Positions 44,601 to 53,889 of a DNA stretch of 64,000 nt are shown here, in pieces. The position numbers were made by a program, and so were the translations under genes. The notes beneath the pieces are model-generated. The model was not told the origin of the DNA. It saw only the letters and a program-made list of their open reading frames with translations, and did no database searches. Source of the stretch: Fulvivirga sp. Its GTDB lineage: Bacteria; Bacteroidota; Bacteroidia; Cytophagales; Cyclobacteriaceae. The stretch spans positions 1 through 64,000 of the forward strand of contig JANQLQ010000233.1 of assembly GCA_028280565.1 (NCBI GenBank). The letters are read 5' to 3'. Numbering within the stretch: the first letter of the stretch is position 1; every line of letters begins with the position of its first letter.

Positions 44601-44994
44601 TGTCAGGAGCATTCACTGCCAGTATAGCAGGAGACTTCGCATCGAATAGGAACTCTAATACATTAGAAGGCTCATTACCTTCTGTGCCCCCAAGAACAGT
44701 AGCCACATTAGCACCCACAGAGACCCGGATCGTATCTAAGCCGATGGGATTTGTCGGGTTCACCGCCACGGAATACTGCCGGTCGGAAATATCAATACGG
44801 AAGTCATCTAATATAGCGTTAGACACTGTAATGTCATCAATAGTAAAACCTTGTACATTCTGATTGAAATCGAATATCACCCGTATGGGACGTATATTGG
44901 TGGGGAATTCACCTTCAGCCGTAACATCGACAGTAAGTTGGGCCAAGCTCATGTAGCTGGTCATGAGGAAAAAAATAAATAAGATGTGTTTCAT
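41695..44994 (-). CDS. T9SS-exported protein with Ig-like domains and NHL beta-propellers
   Basis: A 1099-residue secreted protein: signal peptide (about 1-18), two bacterial Ig-like domains (about 20-240), a propeller of NHL repeats (about 270-520; e.g. NIYVADALNGRVQVFNNNG), a further Ig-like domain (about 530-640), a second NHL propeller (about 660-930), another Ig-like segment, and a C-terminal type IX secretion domain (about 1020-1099; ARLYPNPAHDRLFI and LPAGVYMINV). The T9SS signal predicts passage through the outer membrane and surface attachment or release. Possible roles are adhesion or binding of surface glycans. The Ig-NHL module is repeated, suggesting internal duplication. Confidence 0.88.
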   Translation of the reverse strand: MKHILFIFFLMTSYMSLAQLTVDVTAEGEFPTNIRPIRVIFDFNQNVQGFTIDDITVSNAILDDFRIDISDRQYSVAVNPTNPIGLDTIRVSVGANVATVLGGTEGNEPSNVLEFLFDAKSPAILAVNAPDTIFSMEPYTVQVVFDEPVEPFNLDAFRTENGTIENFIFNGPLEDTITFDVRPSVTGGVINVLPVFVDLSDSLGNIGGPTLSVVSTVIDLQSPLFDLGILTNERSNSTPIKGQLIFSEPVEVPDLGDIAATNATLSNLRQVTYGRIADAAEPGSGSDVLLDQDGNIWVADANFHQVRKYDRDGELLTSIGKKGVIGSANDEFYGPIGMDMDLNGNIYVADALNGRVQVFNNNGDFVKSIPINDLSVPILIDVAIEPHEERIFVCSQRKIYILDFEGNEVARIERDFGDPLDEDVTRPSSVTVDTVNNRLFVLSLDTQELLYLYDLEGVLLNKSTRGLSGFITNVSLFDKMHYNHHDQRLYCSFSASATVAVTSAGVSAGLDFFEDFYGMRGRQGNDEGVFSGPTAVAFDQTNKMFVMNSENGDISVVNIGNERFENLEVNSRPGFGITYEFDIVPGGNGTVSVSAAAGAFRDLLGNATAGIQSVSIQYDVVPPTISLASSTPNATGDTISVTLDFSEPVTIKDVTSLVVTNGSVVEEKLVPFNFEDLSVYQVLGTFGQAGEEAFQFDSPADIISDSKGNIYISDFDNGRVSIFDRAGNYLAALVKGTGQDEFGPAFMTIDDNDQLYVTDADEGGVAVFNPDFSLARTFAEDILEPAGIDRDSDGNLYIAGDRNPFVRIYDAQGDFVRNLGYGDTDLGRDTVSFINVKISPSGQVHLLEETNPVIYVFEKEGSFSRLIDLKEILPGVFPDGPDDGVQIFDIEFGKNGELFLTITGSRDVLALNSSGELIDRLENVIEATDVSALTSVVGLHLDRSGVLYVVDLDNSRVVSYANLVESVSFSVVPSTNDVVNLSIASGEVVDGFGNVNTSFTAELRSSVVTSLEEIQLAQNRARLYPNPAHDRLFIALPGDDAPQGNYSLTITGAAGKISERYEIGTQLPSLDVSHLPAGVYMINVNMTNSTETLRFLKLD

Positions 44995-45293
44995 GGAAAA
45001 ATGAGTATCGATTCTAAAAAATGCTTAAAATGTAAGCTTTGTGACAGTCTTTATATTCGGATCAGCAACTATTGGTAACCTGGTGCTAAGTTAAACCTAG
45101 ATTAATTTTTTTACCACTGGACTTTATACCACAAAATCTCACTTTAAACATACTCTATCAGCATTTTTAACTAGAGTCAATAGTTACTCATTAGCACTAA
45201 TTGCCGCGTGAAGCATATCATATCACCATCCTCCGTTTAACAGATAAGCCGTGAATTGTGATGAGCGGTCGAACAATAGGTGGCTTCTGCGTT
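44995..45293. other. divergent promoter region
   Basis: About 320 bp between the leftward T9SS cargo gene and the rightward RND operon. Nothing else is recognised apart from the -7 element listed next. Confidence 0.4.
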
Positions 45294-45301
45294 TAACTTT
45301 G
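45294..45301 (+). promoter_or_regulatory. -7 element of the RND efflux operon
   Basis: TAACTTTG, an exact TAnnTTTG match, 14 bases before the ATG at 45316. I do not see a clear TTTG at the usual spacing, so the promoter may need an activator. Confidence 0.45.
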
Positions 45302-45315
45302 TCGTATACTAAAGT

Positions 45316-46380
45316 ATGAACAAGACCATAAGGCTGTTATTGGTGCTGGTAATAGCAGCAATCGCCGTAATATTTATTTTTTTCCCGGATATTTTTGGTA
45401 GTAAGGCCGGGGGTGCAGTGATAACACAGGCCAGTGAGAAACCGGCGATACCGGTAAATGGTATAGTCGCTGAAAGGAACACACTGGACAATAACCTCAA
45501 GCTAACGGGTTCTTTACTGCCTAACGAGTCGGTGGAATTAAAAAGCGAAGTCTCGGGTGTGGTAAAGAAAATATACTTCAGGGAGGGCCAAAAGGTAAAA
45601 AAAGGCCAGCTTTTATTGCAACTGGATGATGAGGAAGTGGCCGCGGAGATAGAAAAGCTTGAGTTCACTAAAAAACTGAACCAGGATAGTGAATACCGCC
45701 AAAAGCAACTCCTTGCCAAAGAAGCCATCAGCCAAGAAGAATACGAAACGGCACTGACTACCTTAAACACTACCCTTGCGGATATAAAACTATTAAAGGT
45801 CCAGCTTCAAAAACACCAGGTCCGTGCGCCGTTTGACGGCATCATTGGACTGCGGTCTGTGAGCGAGGGCAGCTACTTGGAAACCGCCGATGACATAGCC
45901 ACCGTGTACAACATCAACCCCATAAAGCTTGATTTTTCTGTACCGGGCAAGTACTCCAACGAGGTCAACATTGCGGATCGGATCACTTTTGAAGTAGATG
46001 CTTCCGAAGAAGAGTTCGAAGGCCTGATCTACGCTATCGAACCGCAGATTGATCCGCAAACCCGCAGCCTAAGGATCAGGGCGAAAAGCAATAACCCTGG
46101 CAATAAATTGCTGCCCGGCCAGTTTGCAGAGATCAGGCTGACGCTGGATACTTACGAAGAGGCAATTATGATCCCGACAGAGGCGGTAATCCCTGAACTC
46201 AATGGAAAAAAGGTATTCGTATTGGAAAAAGGTTTGATACAAAACCGGCCGATCCAAACAGGCATCAGGACTGCAAATTCTATCCAGGTGACCTCTGGCA
46301 TCGAGCGAGGCGATACTGTGATCACCACAGGTATTTTACAAGTGCAACCGGGAATGGAGGTAGACCTAAACTTAGAATAG
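45316..46380 (+). CDS. RND efflux periplasmic adaptor (membrane fusion protein)
   Basis: A 354-residue HlyD/AcrA-family adaptor linking inner-membrane pump and outer-membrane channel. An N-terminal membrane anchor (about 5-24) precedes the beta-barrel/lipoyl halves (SEVSGVVKKIYFREGQKVKKGQ and VRAPFDGIIGLRSV), a short coiled-coil hairpin between them and a C-terminal barrel domain. First gene of a three-gene RND operon (6-bp gap to the pump). The absence of a Cys lipobox suggests anchoring by the N-terminal helix. Confidence 0.93.
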   Translation: MNKTIRLLLVLVIAAIAVIFIFFPDIFGSKAGGAVITQASEKPAIPVNGIVAERNTLDNNLKLTGSLLPNESVELKSEVSGVVKKIYFREGQKVKKGQLLLQLDDEEVAAEIEKLEFTKKLNQDSEYRQKQLLAKEAISQEEYETALTTLNTTLADIKLLKVQLQKHQVRAPFDGIIGLRSVSEGSYLETADDIATVYNINPIKLDFSVPGKYSNEVNIADRITFEVDASEEEFEGLIYAIEPQIDPQTRSLRIRAKSNNPGNKLLPGQFAEIRLTLDTYEEAIMIPTEAVIPELNGKKVFVLEKGLIQNRPIQTGIRTANSIQVTSGIERGDTVITTGILQVQPGMEVDLNLE

Positions 46381-46386
46381 GGCCAG

Positions 46387-49300
46387 ATGAGCAGCTTATC
46401 AAATATTAGTATCGACCGGCCGGTATTGGCCATAGTGATGTCGCTATTGATCATTATCATGGGAATAGTGGGCTTTAATTTTCTCGGTGTACGAGAATAC
46501 CCGAGCGTAGACCCGCCGATCATTACCGTATCTACGACCTATGCAGGTGCCAATGCAGAGATCATTGAAACGCAGATCACCGAACCCTTGGAGGAATCTA
46601 TTAACGGGATCCAAGGCATAGAATCGCTGAGTTCTACCTCTCGCGACGGGCGAAGCACCATCCGGGTTGAATTTGGGCTCGACAGTGACCTAGAGGCGGC
46701 CGCCAATGATGTCCGCGATAAAGTTTCACGCGCGGTACGCAACTTACCCCCGGACGCCGAGCCCCCGGTAGTATCCAAGTCCGACGCAGACTCCTCTCCT
46801 ATTATTGGGGTCAGGATCTTTAGCCAGCAACGTAACCTGCTGGAGATCTCCGAGGTGGCCAATAACATTTTCAAAGAAAACTTTCAAACGATCCCAGGGG
46901 TGAGCGAAGTACGTATCTGGGGGGATAAGCGCTATTCTATCCGCCTGTGGATGGACCCTGTAAAACTCGCTGCCTACCGGGTGACACCGTTAGATGTTTT
47001 TGACGCCGTAAACGCTCAAAACCTAGAATTACCTTCGGGCAGGATCGAAGGGAGCAGCACCGAATTATCCGTAAGGACTTTGGGGCGCCTGAACACACCG
47101 GAAGAATTCAACAACTTGATCATTAAGGAAGATCAAAATGGCGTAACGCGGTTTAGGGATATCGGCCGGGCCGAATTTTTCCCTGAAAATGAACGTACCG
47201 TTCTAAAAAACAATGGCGTACCCATGGTGATCACCGTGGTGACCCCACAGCCCGGATCGAACAACTTAGATATTGCGAAAGAGTTTTACAAAAGGCTGGA
47301 AGGAATAGAAAAGAACCTGGCCTCCGATATCGAATTAGAGATCTCTTTTGATAATACACAATACATTACCGAATCTATCGAAGAAGTAGAGCAGACGATC
47401 TACATTGCTTTCGGCCTGGTAGCCTTGATCATTTTTAGCTTTTTAAGGGATTGGAGGACCACCTTCATCCCAATCATTACCGTACCTATCAGCCTGATCG
47501 GTTCATTCTTCCTTATGTACATGTTTGACTTCTCTATCAATGTACTCACACTTTTGGGCATAGTATTAGCCATAGGCTTAGTGGTGGATGACGCCATCGT
47601 AGTATTGGAAAACATTTATTCCAAGATAGAGAGTGGAGAGGAACCCCATGAAGCAGGCAAGAAAGGTGTGAAAGAGATCTTTTTCGCCGTGATCAGTACC
47701 ACGGTAGCCCTCACCTCGGTATTCTTCCCGATCGTTTTCTTACAGGGATTAACGGGGCGATTATTCCGGGAGTTCGGAGTAGTGGTGGCCGGCGCAGTGA
47801 TCATTTCAAGCTTCGTAGCGCTAACATTGACCCCCATGCTCTCCTCCAACATGCTGAAAAAAAGGAAAAAGAAGCAATGGATCTACAGGAAAACAGAACC
47901 CTTCTTTGAGTGGCTGAACACAGTCTATGGGAATGCATTGGATAAATTTATGCAATACAAATGGACGGCCTTTTTGATCATAATACTTTCGGGTGTAGGC
48001 ATTTACTTCATCAATAAGAACATTGACCAGGAAATGTCGCCCATGGAGGACCGTGGAAACTTCAGGATCTATGCCACGGGACCCGAAGGCGCCACCTTTG
48101 ATTACATGGATTTTTATATGGACCAAATTTTGGAATTGGTAAAAAACGAGGTTCCTGAAAACAAAAGTATTCTTACCATCACCTCCCCGGGATTCGGAGC
48201 CTCTTCCAGTGTAAACTCTGGCTTTGCCGTAGTGAATTTGGTCGATGCGCAAGACCGCCAAAGAAGTCAATCGCAGATTGTAAACGATATAAAGCCGGTA
48301 GTAGCTCAAAATACGCGTGCCCGGGCGTTCGTATCGCAACCTCAAACTATTGGCAACCGGAGAGGCCGGCTTCCCGTACAATATGTGTTGCAGGCGCCAA
48401 ACCTGGATAAGCTAAAAGAAGTGATCCCTACTTTTATTGACGAAGCGAACAAAACAGGTGTGTTTGATTTTGTGAATGTGGATCTAAAGTTCAATAAGCC
48501 AGAGATCAATATCGCCATCGACCGGGACAAAGCCCGTGATTTGGGGGTATCAGTTAGAAACATAGCCCAAACCTTACAACTCTCATTAAGCGGGCAGCGT
48601 TTTGGTTACTTTATAAAAGATGGCAAACAGTATCAAATCATCGGCCAGGTAGAACGCAGCGACCGTGACGACCCGTTAGACCTTAAGTCAATCTACGTGG
48701 AAAGTGATGAGGACGGTCTTATCCAAATGGATAACTTAGTCTCCTTAACGGAAAAAAGCACACCTCCCCAATTGTATCGCTACAATCGATTTGCCTCCGC
48801 TACCATCTCCGCCAGCTTGGCGCCGGGCTACTCTCTCGGGGAAGGCATCGAAACCATGGACGAAGTAGCGGCCGAGGTGCTGGACGGATCTTTCAGTACT
48901 GCGCTTGCAGGGAGTTCGCTGGAATTTATGCAAAGCTCCGGTAACTTGTATTTCGCCTTCGCCTTTGCGCTGGTGCTGATCTATTTGGTACTTGCCGCCC
49001 AGTTTGAGAGCTTTCGTGACCCTTTGATCATTATGTTCACCGTGCCGATGGCATTGGCCGGAACCTTGATATCACTGTATGCTTTTGGCGAGACTGTGAA
49101 TATTTTTAGCCAGATCGGGATCATCATGCTGATCGGTTTGGTGACCAAAAACGGGATCCTTATTGTAGAGTTTGCCAACCAGCGTAAGGCGCAGGACATG
49201 AGCATTCATGAAGCCATTGTGGGAGCCGCCAAAGCGCGCTTCCGTCCTATCCTTATGACAAGCCTTTCTACTATCCTTGGTATTCTTCCAATAGCGCTGG

Positions 49301-49446
49301 CTTTAGGTGCAGGCTCTGAAAGCAGGGTATCCATGGGCATAGCAGTGATCGGCGGCATGCTGTTTGCCACCATTTTGACCTTATTCGTGATCCCGGCGGT
49401 TTACGGGTACATCACCGGGAAACAAAAACGACTGGCACGAGTATGA
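46387..49446 (+). CDS. RND efflux transporter (AcrB/HAE1-type)
   Basis: A 1019-residue proton-driven exporter: 12 membrane helices in the 1+5+1+5 pattern with two large periplasmic loops. The start IDRPVLAIVMSLLIIIMGIVG is the family's opening. The proton-relay aspartate pair is seen in helix 4 (IGLVVDDAIVVLEN), and the GLVTKNGILIVEFAN segment stands in the second half. Substrates could be antibiotics, detergents or bile-type molecules; sequence does not decide. The stop overlaps the TolC-like start by four bases. Confidence 0.95.
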   Translation: MSSLSNISIDRPVLAIVMSLLIIIMGIVGFNFLGVREYPSVDPPIITVSTTYAGANAEIIETQITEPLEESINGIQGIESLSSTSRDGRSTIRVEFGLDSDLEAAANDVRDKVSRAVRNLPPDAEPPVVSKSDADSSPIIGVRIFSQQRNLLEISEVANNIFKENFQTIPGVSEVRIWGDKRYSIRLWMDPVKLAAYRVTPLDVFDAVNAQNLELPSGRIEGSSTELSVRTLGRLNTPEEFNNLIIKEDQNGVTRFRDIGRAEFFPENERTVLKNNGVPMVITVVTPQPGSNNLDIAKEFYKRLEGIEKNLASDIELEISFDNTQYITESIEEVEQTIYIAFGLVALIIFSFLRDWRTTFIPIITVPISLIGSFFLMYMFDFSINVLTLLGIVLAIGLVVDDAIVVLENIYSKIESGEEPHEAGKKGVKEIFFAVISTTVALTSVFFPIVFLQGLTGRLFREFGVVVAGAVIISSFVALTLTPMLSSNMLKKRKKKQWIYRKTEPFFEWLNTVYGNALDKFMQYKWTAFLIIILSGVGIYFINKNIDQEMSPMEDRGNFRIYATGPEGATFDYMDFYMDQILELVKNEVPENKSILTITSPGFGASSSVNSGFAVVNLVDAQDRQRSQSQIVNDIKPVVAQNTRARAFVSQPQTIGNRRGRLPVQYVLQAPNLDKLKEVIPTFIDEANKTGVFDFVNVDLKFNKPEINIAIDRDKARDLGVSVRNIAQTLQLSLSGQRFGYFIKDGKQYQIIGQVERSDRDDPLDLKSIYVESDEDGLIQMDNLVSLTEKSTPPQLYRYNRFASATISASLAPGYSLGEGIETMDEVAAEVLDGSFSTALAGSSLEFMQSSGNLYFAFAFALVLIYLVLAAQFESFRDPLIIMFTVPMALAGTLISLYAFGETVNIFSQIGIIMLIGLVTKNGILIVEFANQRKAQDMSIHEAIVGAAKARFRPILMTSLSTILGILPIALALGAGSESRVSMGIAVIGGMLFATILTLFVIPAVYGYITGKQKRLARV

Positions 49447-50768
49447 GAAGACTATTCCCCAGGGCTGCAATGGTCCTTGTCATGTACCACATGAACACCA
49501 TGGTATTGGCACAAGATAAACTCGGGCTCGAAAAAGCTTTAGAAATAGCCTTAAAAAATAATTTTGATATACAAGTAGCTGAAAATGATAAAGCTATTGC
49601 CGAAAACAACCTAACCCTTGGTAATGCTGGCTTTTACCCAGTAGTGGAAGCTAATTTTGACCAAAATTTCGGTCTTTCAAGCTTTGAGCAGCAATTGAAT
49701 AATGGCGAGGAACGATCGGATGACGGGGTTCGTAATTCCAGGAGAAGTTATGGGGTCAGTCTCAACTGGACCTTGTTCGACGGGCTTAGAATGTTCAAGG
49801 CCTATGACCAGCTCAATACCATGGATAAAATGACGGATGATCAATTGCGGGTTTCGGTAGAAACATTGGTTTTCAACTTATCTTCCACCTTTTATCAATC
49901 CGCTTTAGAAAAAGAAAGACTCCGGCTTTTTGAAGGTAATGTTAAACTATCGGAAGAGCGCCTTTCCATAGCAAAAGACAAATACGAACTAGGGAAGGCA
50001 TCCAAATTAGAATATCTCCAAGCCCAGGTAGACTACAACTCGGATAAGTCTGCCATGATCCAACAGGCCGAACTGCTAGCCATCACCAAATTCAGTTTGT
50101 TAGAATTAATGGCGCAGAGAAATGACTCCATTAATTTTGAAGTGGACTATGTCCTTGATATAGATCAAAACTTATCGCTGGATGAATTACTGACAGTGAT
50201 GGAAGTGGAAAACCCACAGCTTTTAGCAACGAGAAAGGCTGAAATTGTAGCCCGTTACGAAGAGGAGATCACCCGGTCGGAGCGCTTGCCCACAGTAGCG
50301 GTTTTTGCTGATTATACGCATCAAAGCTTCGAAAGCCCGGCAAATTTCGCGATCGAAGGCACCTCCGACCAAGTAAATTATGGCCTCACCGCCAGGGTGA
50401 CTTTGTTTAACGGGTTAAACCTAAACCGTCGTATTCAAAATGCCAAGATCAGCTCAGAATCTGCAAGGTTAGCGTATCAACAGCAATCGTTGACATTTGA
50501 GACGAACCTAAAACAAACTTTTTTGAGTTATTCAAATAACTTAAACCTCATGAAACTCGAATCAGAAAATCTTCAAGTAGCCCGGGAAAATAATGATATT
50601 GCACAGGAAAGGTACGAGATAGGCCTATCCAATCCTGTAGAGCTTCGAGAATCCCAGGTCAACCTTATCAATGCAGAATTACGCTACCAGGATGCGGCTT
50701 TTGCCGCCAAACAGGCAGAAGTAGAACTCAAATTCTTAGCGGGTATCCTTTTGAAAAACAAGGAATGA
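49443..50768 (+). CDS. TolC-family outer-membrane efflux channel
   Basis: A 441-residue outer-membrane factor with a signal peptide (about 1-24, ending LAQ) and two OEP repeats (about 30-220 and 245-435) of long helices, such as ALEIALKNNFDIQVAEND and RRIQNAKISSESARLAYQQQ. It would form the trimeric channel for the adaptor and pump encoded just upstream. Confidence 0.93.
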   Translation: MRRLFPRAAMVLVMYHMNTMVLAQDKLGLEKALEIALKNNFDIQVAENDKAIAENNLTLGNAGFYPVVEANFDQNFGLSSFEQQLNNGEERSDDGVRNSRRSYGVSLNWTLFDGLRMFKAYDQLNTMDKMTDDQLRVSVETLVFNLSSTFYQSALEKERLRLFEGNVKLSEERLSIAKDKYELGKASKLEYLQAQVDYNSDKSAMIQQAELLAITKFSLLELMAQRNDSINFEVDYVLDIDQNLSLDELLTVMEVENPQLLATRKAEIVARYEEEITRSERLPTVAVFADYTHQSFESPANFAIEGTSDQVNYGLTARVTLFNGLNLNRRIQNAKISSESARLAYQQQSLTFETNLKQTFLSYSNNLNLMKLESENLQVARENNDIAQERYEIGLSNPVELRESQVNLINAELRYQDAAFAAKQAEVELKFLAGILLKNKE

Positions 50769-50968
50769 GAAATACGAACAACTTCTTTTTCAAAATGCTG
50801 TAAAATCATTTCTTTTTCTCACCTGTACTAGTTAAAAACTTATAAAATCTCTTTTTATAACAAAATAAAGCACAATGTAATATTGTGCTATTTTTTGAAC
50901 CGATTTTCTAAAGATTATTGGGCTATCTTACATAGAGAAATTTCTCATTAAACCTAAACCCAACACAC

Positions 50969-51772
50969 ATGAGATCATTATTTTTATGGGCGGTAGCCCT
51001 ATGTTATCTCTTTTCCTGCCAGTCAGAACAGGAAGAGAGTGTCATCCGCCAAGGTGAGGTTCCCACTGCAGTTTTGGACCAGCTAAATGCCCTCGGCTTC
51101 AACACAATTGATATCGAGGTAAAGAAGATTGAAACCGGTTACATTGTAGAAGGCGACATCCTGCTTACGGAAGACCAAATCATGCATTTGTCCCCCGGAA
51201 AGTTAGCCCCTACAGAAGAGCATTATCATACGGATAACTTGGTAACAGGGCTTCCACGGGCTGTTTCTGTATTTGTTAATATGCCGCAGTTGTATCGGGA
51301 TGCTACCGATATTGCTTTGGCTCGTTACAATGCAGAAAATCTTAACCTTACTTTCCAGCGCGTAGGCTCATCCGCCGGTGCCGATATTGTCATAAGCGCT
51401 TCACCGTTCTTTTATTTCTTTTTCGGGATATTAGGCTCCGCTGGCTTTCCTACGGCTAACGGGGATCCATTCAATGAAATACTTCTTACTCGCCAGTTTT
51501 ATGACAATGTAAGTAATATTAACGGATTGGCTACGACTATTGCCCATGAAATAGGACATTGTATCGGGTTCCGCCATACTGACTTTATGGACAGGAGCTT
51601 TAGCTGTGGAGGAAGTCCCAGTAACGAGGGAGACGGTGGCGTAGGCGCGAATTTTATTCCCGGTACACCTGCTGGGCCCGATCCCGGTTCATGGATGCTG
51701 GCCTGTGGAAACACCGAGTTGGATCGTCCTTTTACCAACAATGACCAAATCGCATTAAGCTTTTTATATTAA
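50969..51772 (+). CDS. HEIGH-type zinc metalloprotease lipoprotein
   Basis: A 267-residue secreted lipoprotein: signal with lipobox LFSCQS (Cys near 17), a pro-region, then a metzincin-like domain with HEIGHCIGFRHTD (about 193-205), the extended zinc-binding motif of the 'dual-action HEIGH' (M57-like) peptidases, and a following substrate-pocket region. It likely cleaves proteins at the cell surface or periplasm. It is a single-gene unit with an intrinsic terminator just behind it. Confidence 0.88.
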   Translation: MRSLFLWAVALCYLFSCQSEQEESVIRQGEVPTAVLDQLNALGFNTIDIEVKKIETGYIVEGDILLTEDQIMHLSPGKLAPTEEHYHTDNLVTGLPRAVSVFVNMPQLYRDATDIALARYNAENLNLTFQRVGSSAGADIVISASPFFYFFFGILGSAGFPTANGDPFNEILLTRQFYDNVSNINGLATTIAHEIGHCIGFRHTDFMDRSFSCGGSPSNEGDGGVGANFIPGTPAGPDPGSWMLACGNTELDRPFTNNDQIALSFLY

Positions 51773-51791
51773 TCTAGTTAACCTAAACCGG

Positions 51792-51823
51792 GAGGGTCGT
51801 TTTTCCGAAAGCGACCCTCTTTT
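51792..51823 (+). terminator. intrinsic terminator after the HEIGH protease gene
   Basis: GAGGGTCG pairs with CGACCCTC around a 12-base loop, followed by TTTTC. It lies 20 bp after the stop. Confidence 0.8.
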
Positions 51824-51970
51824 CATTTCAGCACTTTTATTGTAGTTATTCCTTGAAAAAACGTTTTGTAACTTTTATTATTTGTGGATAGGCGTTAAGA
51901 GGATTAAATAGGCAATTACATGAATTTTATTGTAATTTAGTTATACATTACCATCCTTTCTCACATCACC

Positions 51971-53452
51971 ATGAAAATTCGTAGGAACAAAAAATGGATG
52001 AACACCATCAAAAAATTCGGGGGGCGAATGCCTTATTATTGCATCCCTAAAGACTTAGGGGATCTTGTGGAACTAGTGAAGCGTGCCGAAAAAGAATCCA
52101 AGCGGATCAGGGCGGTAGGCTCGGGACATTCCTTCTCAGATGTAGCTGTGCCCGAGACATACCTCGTAGACCTAAAAAAAATAGATGCCTTGCTGCCGCT
52201 GGACAAAGAAAGCCTAAAGTTAAATTATAGGGACCTGGACCTTGTCCAGGCTGAAAGTGGTATCACGGTCCAAAAGTTCAATAAAAAGATGGACCGGCGC
52301 GGCCTTTGTGTAAAAAATATGGGGGGTATTGACAACCAAACACTAGCCGGTGCACTGTCTACGGGTACCCATGGCACAGGGTTGGATCTTCCCTCATTCC
52401 CTGGAATGGTAAGGTCCATGGTACTGGTCACCCATCAAGGCCAATGCCTCCGCATTGAACCTAAAGCCGGGATCACTGATCCGTTAAAGCATAATGAGCC
52501 CGGGATCACATTAAAACAAGATGATACACTTTTTTATAGCGCCATTTTAAGTCTTGGCTGTTTCGGGATCATCTACTCCTTGGTGCTCGAAATGGAAAAG
52601 ATGTACTATTTGGAAGAAACGAAGAAATGTTACGATTGGAGTGATGTAAAGCCTAAGCTGGAAGACAGGAGCCTGTTTTATGAAGTGGACGGCACCACAC
52701 CCATAAGAGGGGTAATGGTACAGGTAAATCCTTATGAAAATGACAATGAAGATCATACGTGTATCGTGGTCAGGCACCGGTTACTAAACACACGACCTCA
52801 TAGGACCATAGGAGACGCCACCCGGAACTGGATCAGCAGTATTTTGGGGAGGCTTCCCATCTCTTACCTTGCGGTAAGAAAGGTAGCCCGGAAAAAACCT
52901 TCGAAATTACCGGGCCTATTAGACAGTTCCCTGCGATCCCTGCGGGACAAAAGATATGAAAACAAAGGGTATAGAGTACTCTACCAGGGCGCCGAATATG
53001 TGAAGATCCGGGCATACGACAGCGAATATGCTTTTGATATGACCGGCGGTAACAATGATTTTATCAAAGCTTTGGAAGAAATGTTTGAAAAGGCCAAGGA
53101 AAACCGTCAAAAAGAGCTTTACCAGACGTCTCCTATGGGCCTGCGCTTTGTAGATGAATCTCCCGCCTACTTATCCCCGGAATATGGGAAAAAAGTGGCG
53201 TACATCGATACTCCTTTTGTCATCGGGACTCCAAAGCTGGATGAAATACTATGGGAGTACCAGCAGATCATGTTTAAACATAATGGTATTCCCCATTGGG
53301 GTAAAATAAATACGATACTAGATGATAATCTCCCGGCAATTAAAAAGTATTATCCCAAACTGGCCGAGTGGCAGCAAGTATTCAATTCTTTAAATGCTAA
53401 TAAAACTTTTAGCAATCAATTTTCGGACCGGCTGAAGTTAGGAGAGATCTGA
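51971..53452 (+). CDS. FAD-dependent aldonolactone oxidase (D-arabinono/L-gulono-lactone oxidase type)
   Basis: A 493-residue flavoenzyme. The N-terminal PCMH FAD-binding domain (about 20-210) shows RAVGSGHSFSD and the GALSTGTHGTG loop. The C-terminal ALO domain (about 225-490) ends with GIPHWGKINT, the HWGK motif typical of sugar-lactone oxidases. It oxidises an aldono-1,4-lactone or related polyol; the substrate is not fixed by sequence. No signal peptide, so probably cytoplasmic. It stands alone between the protease and the dispersed repeat. Confidence 0.85.
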   Translation: MKIRRNKKWMNTIKKFGGRMPYYCIPKDLGDLVELVKRAEKESKRIRAVGSGHSFSDVAVPETYLVDLKKIDALLPLDKESLKLNYRDLDLVQAESGITVQKFNKKMDRRGLCVKNMGGIDNQTLAGALSTGTHGTGLDLPSFPGMVRSMVLVTHQGQCLRIEPKAGITDPLKHNEPGITLKQDDTLFYSAILSLGCFGIIYSLVLEMEKMYYLEETKKCYDWSDVKPKLEDRSLFYEVDGTTPIRGVMVQVNPYENDNEDHTCIVVRHRLLNTRPHRTIGDATRNWISSILGRLPISYLAVRKVARKKPSKLPGLLDSSLRSLRDKRYENKGYRVLYQGAEYVKIRAYDSEYAFDMTGGNNDFIKALEEMFEKAKENRQKELYQTSPMGLRFVDESPAYLSPEYGKKVAYIDTPFVIGTPKLDEILWEYQQIMFKHNGIPHWGKINTILDDNLPAIKKYYPKLAEWQQVFNSLNANKTFSNQFSDRLKLGEI

Positions 53453-53609
53453 CGTTATGGCTTTTACAGGTGTAGCCATCAAAAAAGTGCATAGGTGGGC
53501 ATCATTGAAAATTAAAGTGGCGTATGGAGGGGAGGCCTCCAGGAACAGTGCGGCCCATTGGAGACCTGCGGGTAAGCAGCCTGTAGACGCCGGGTAGCGC
53601 GTTTTGGGC
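53453..53609. other. intergenic, no supported gene
   Basis: About 157 bp between the oxidase stop and the dispersed repeat. I see no gene, and no hairpin with a T-run for the oxidase. Confidence 0.4.
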
Positions 53610-53835
53610 GGAAAATGGGCTTTGTTGCTGGCGCCCTTTTGTTTCGTGTTCTTTCCCCGAGGGATGCCTATGGCAGGGCGTGCAAAGGAAAATAAAAACT
53701 GGACTTAGAACCTCAAAATCCGACTTAAAATGCGCATTGTGAGGTTCGCATTACCCGAAACATCTTAAAACATAGCCTAATTGGCCAAAATTAAACGTTT
53801 CTCTATCAAAGCTAATTTGAGAGGACATCCTGGGT
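53610..53835. repeat. dispersed repeat, copy 2
   Basis: Counterpart of the element at 1-208, with the same order of conserved blocks (GAAAATGGGCTT, GGCGTGCAAA, GAGGTTCGCA, ACATCTTAAAA). It lies between the oxidase gene and the terminator of the rplT operon. Confidence 0.7.
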
Positions 53836-53837
53836 AA

Positions 53838-53868
53838 TAAAAAACCCCAGCCAAAAATGGCCGGGGTT
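53838..53868 (-). terminator. intrinsic terminator of the infC-rpmI-rplT operon
   Basis: AACCCCGGCC pairs with GGCTGGGGTT (minus strand) around a poly-A/T loop, followed by TTTTATT. It lies just after rplT. Confidence 0.85.
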
Positions 53869-53889
53869 ATACAGATCGTTATATAAAAC

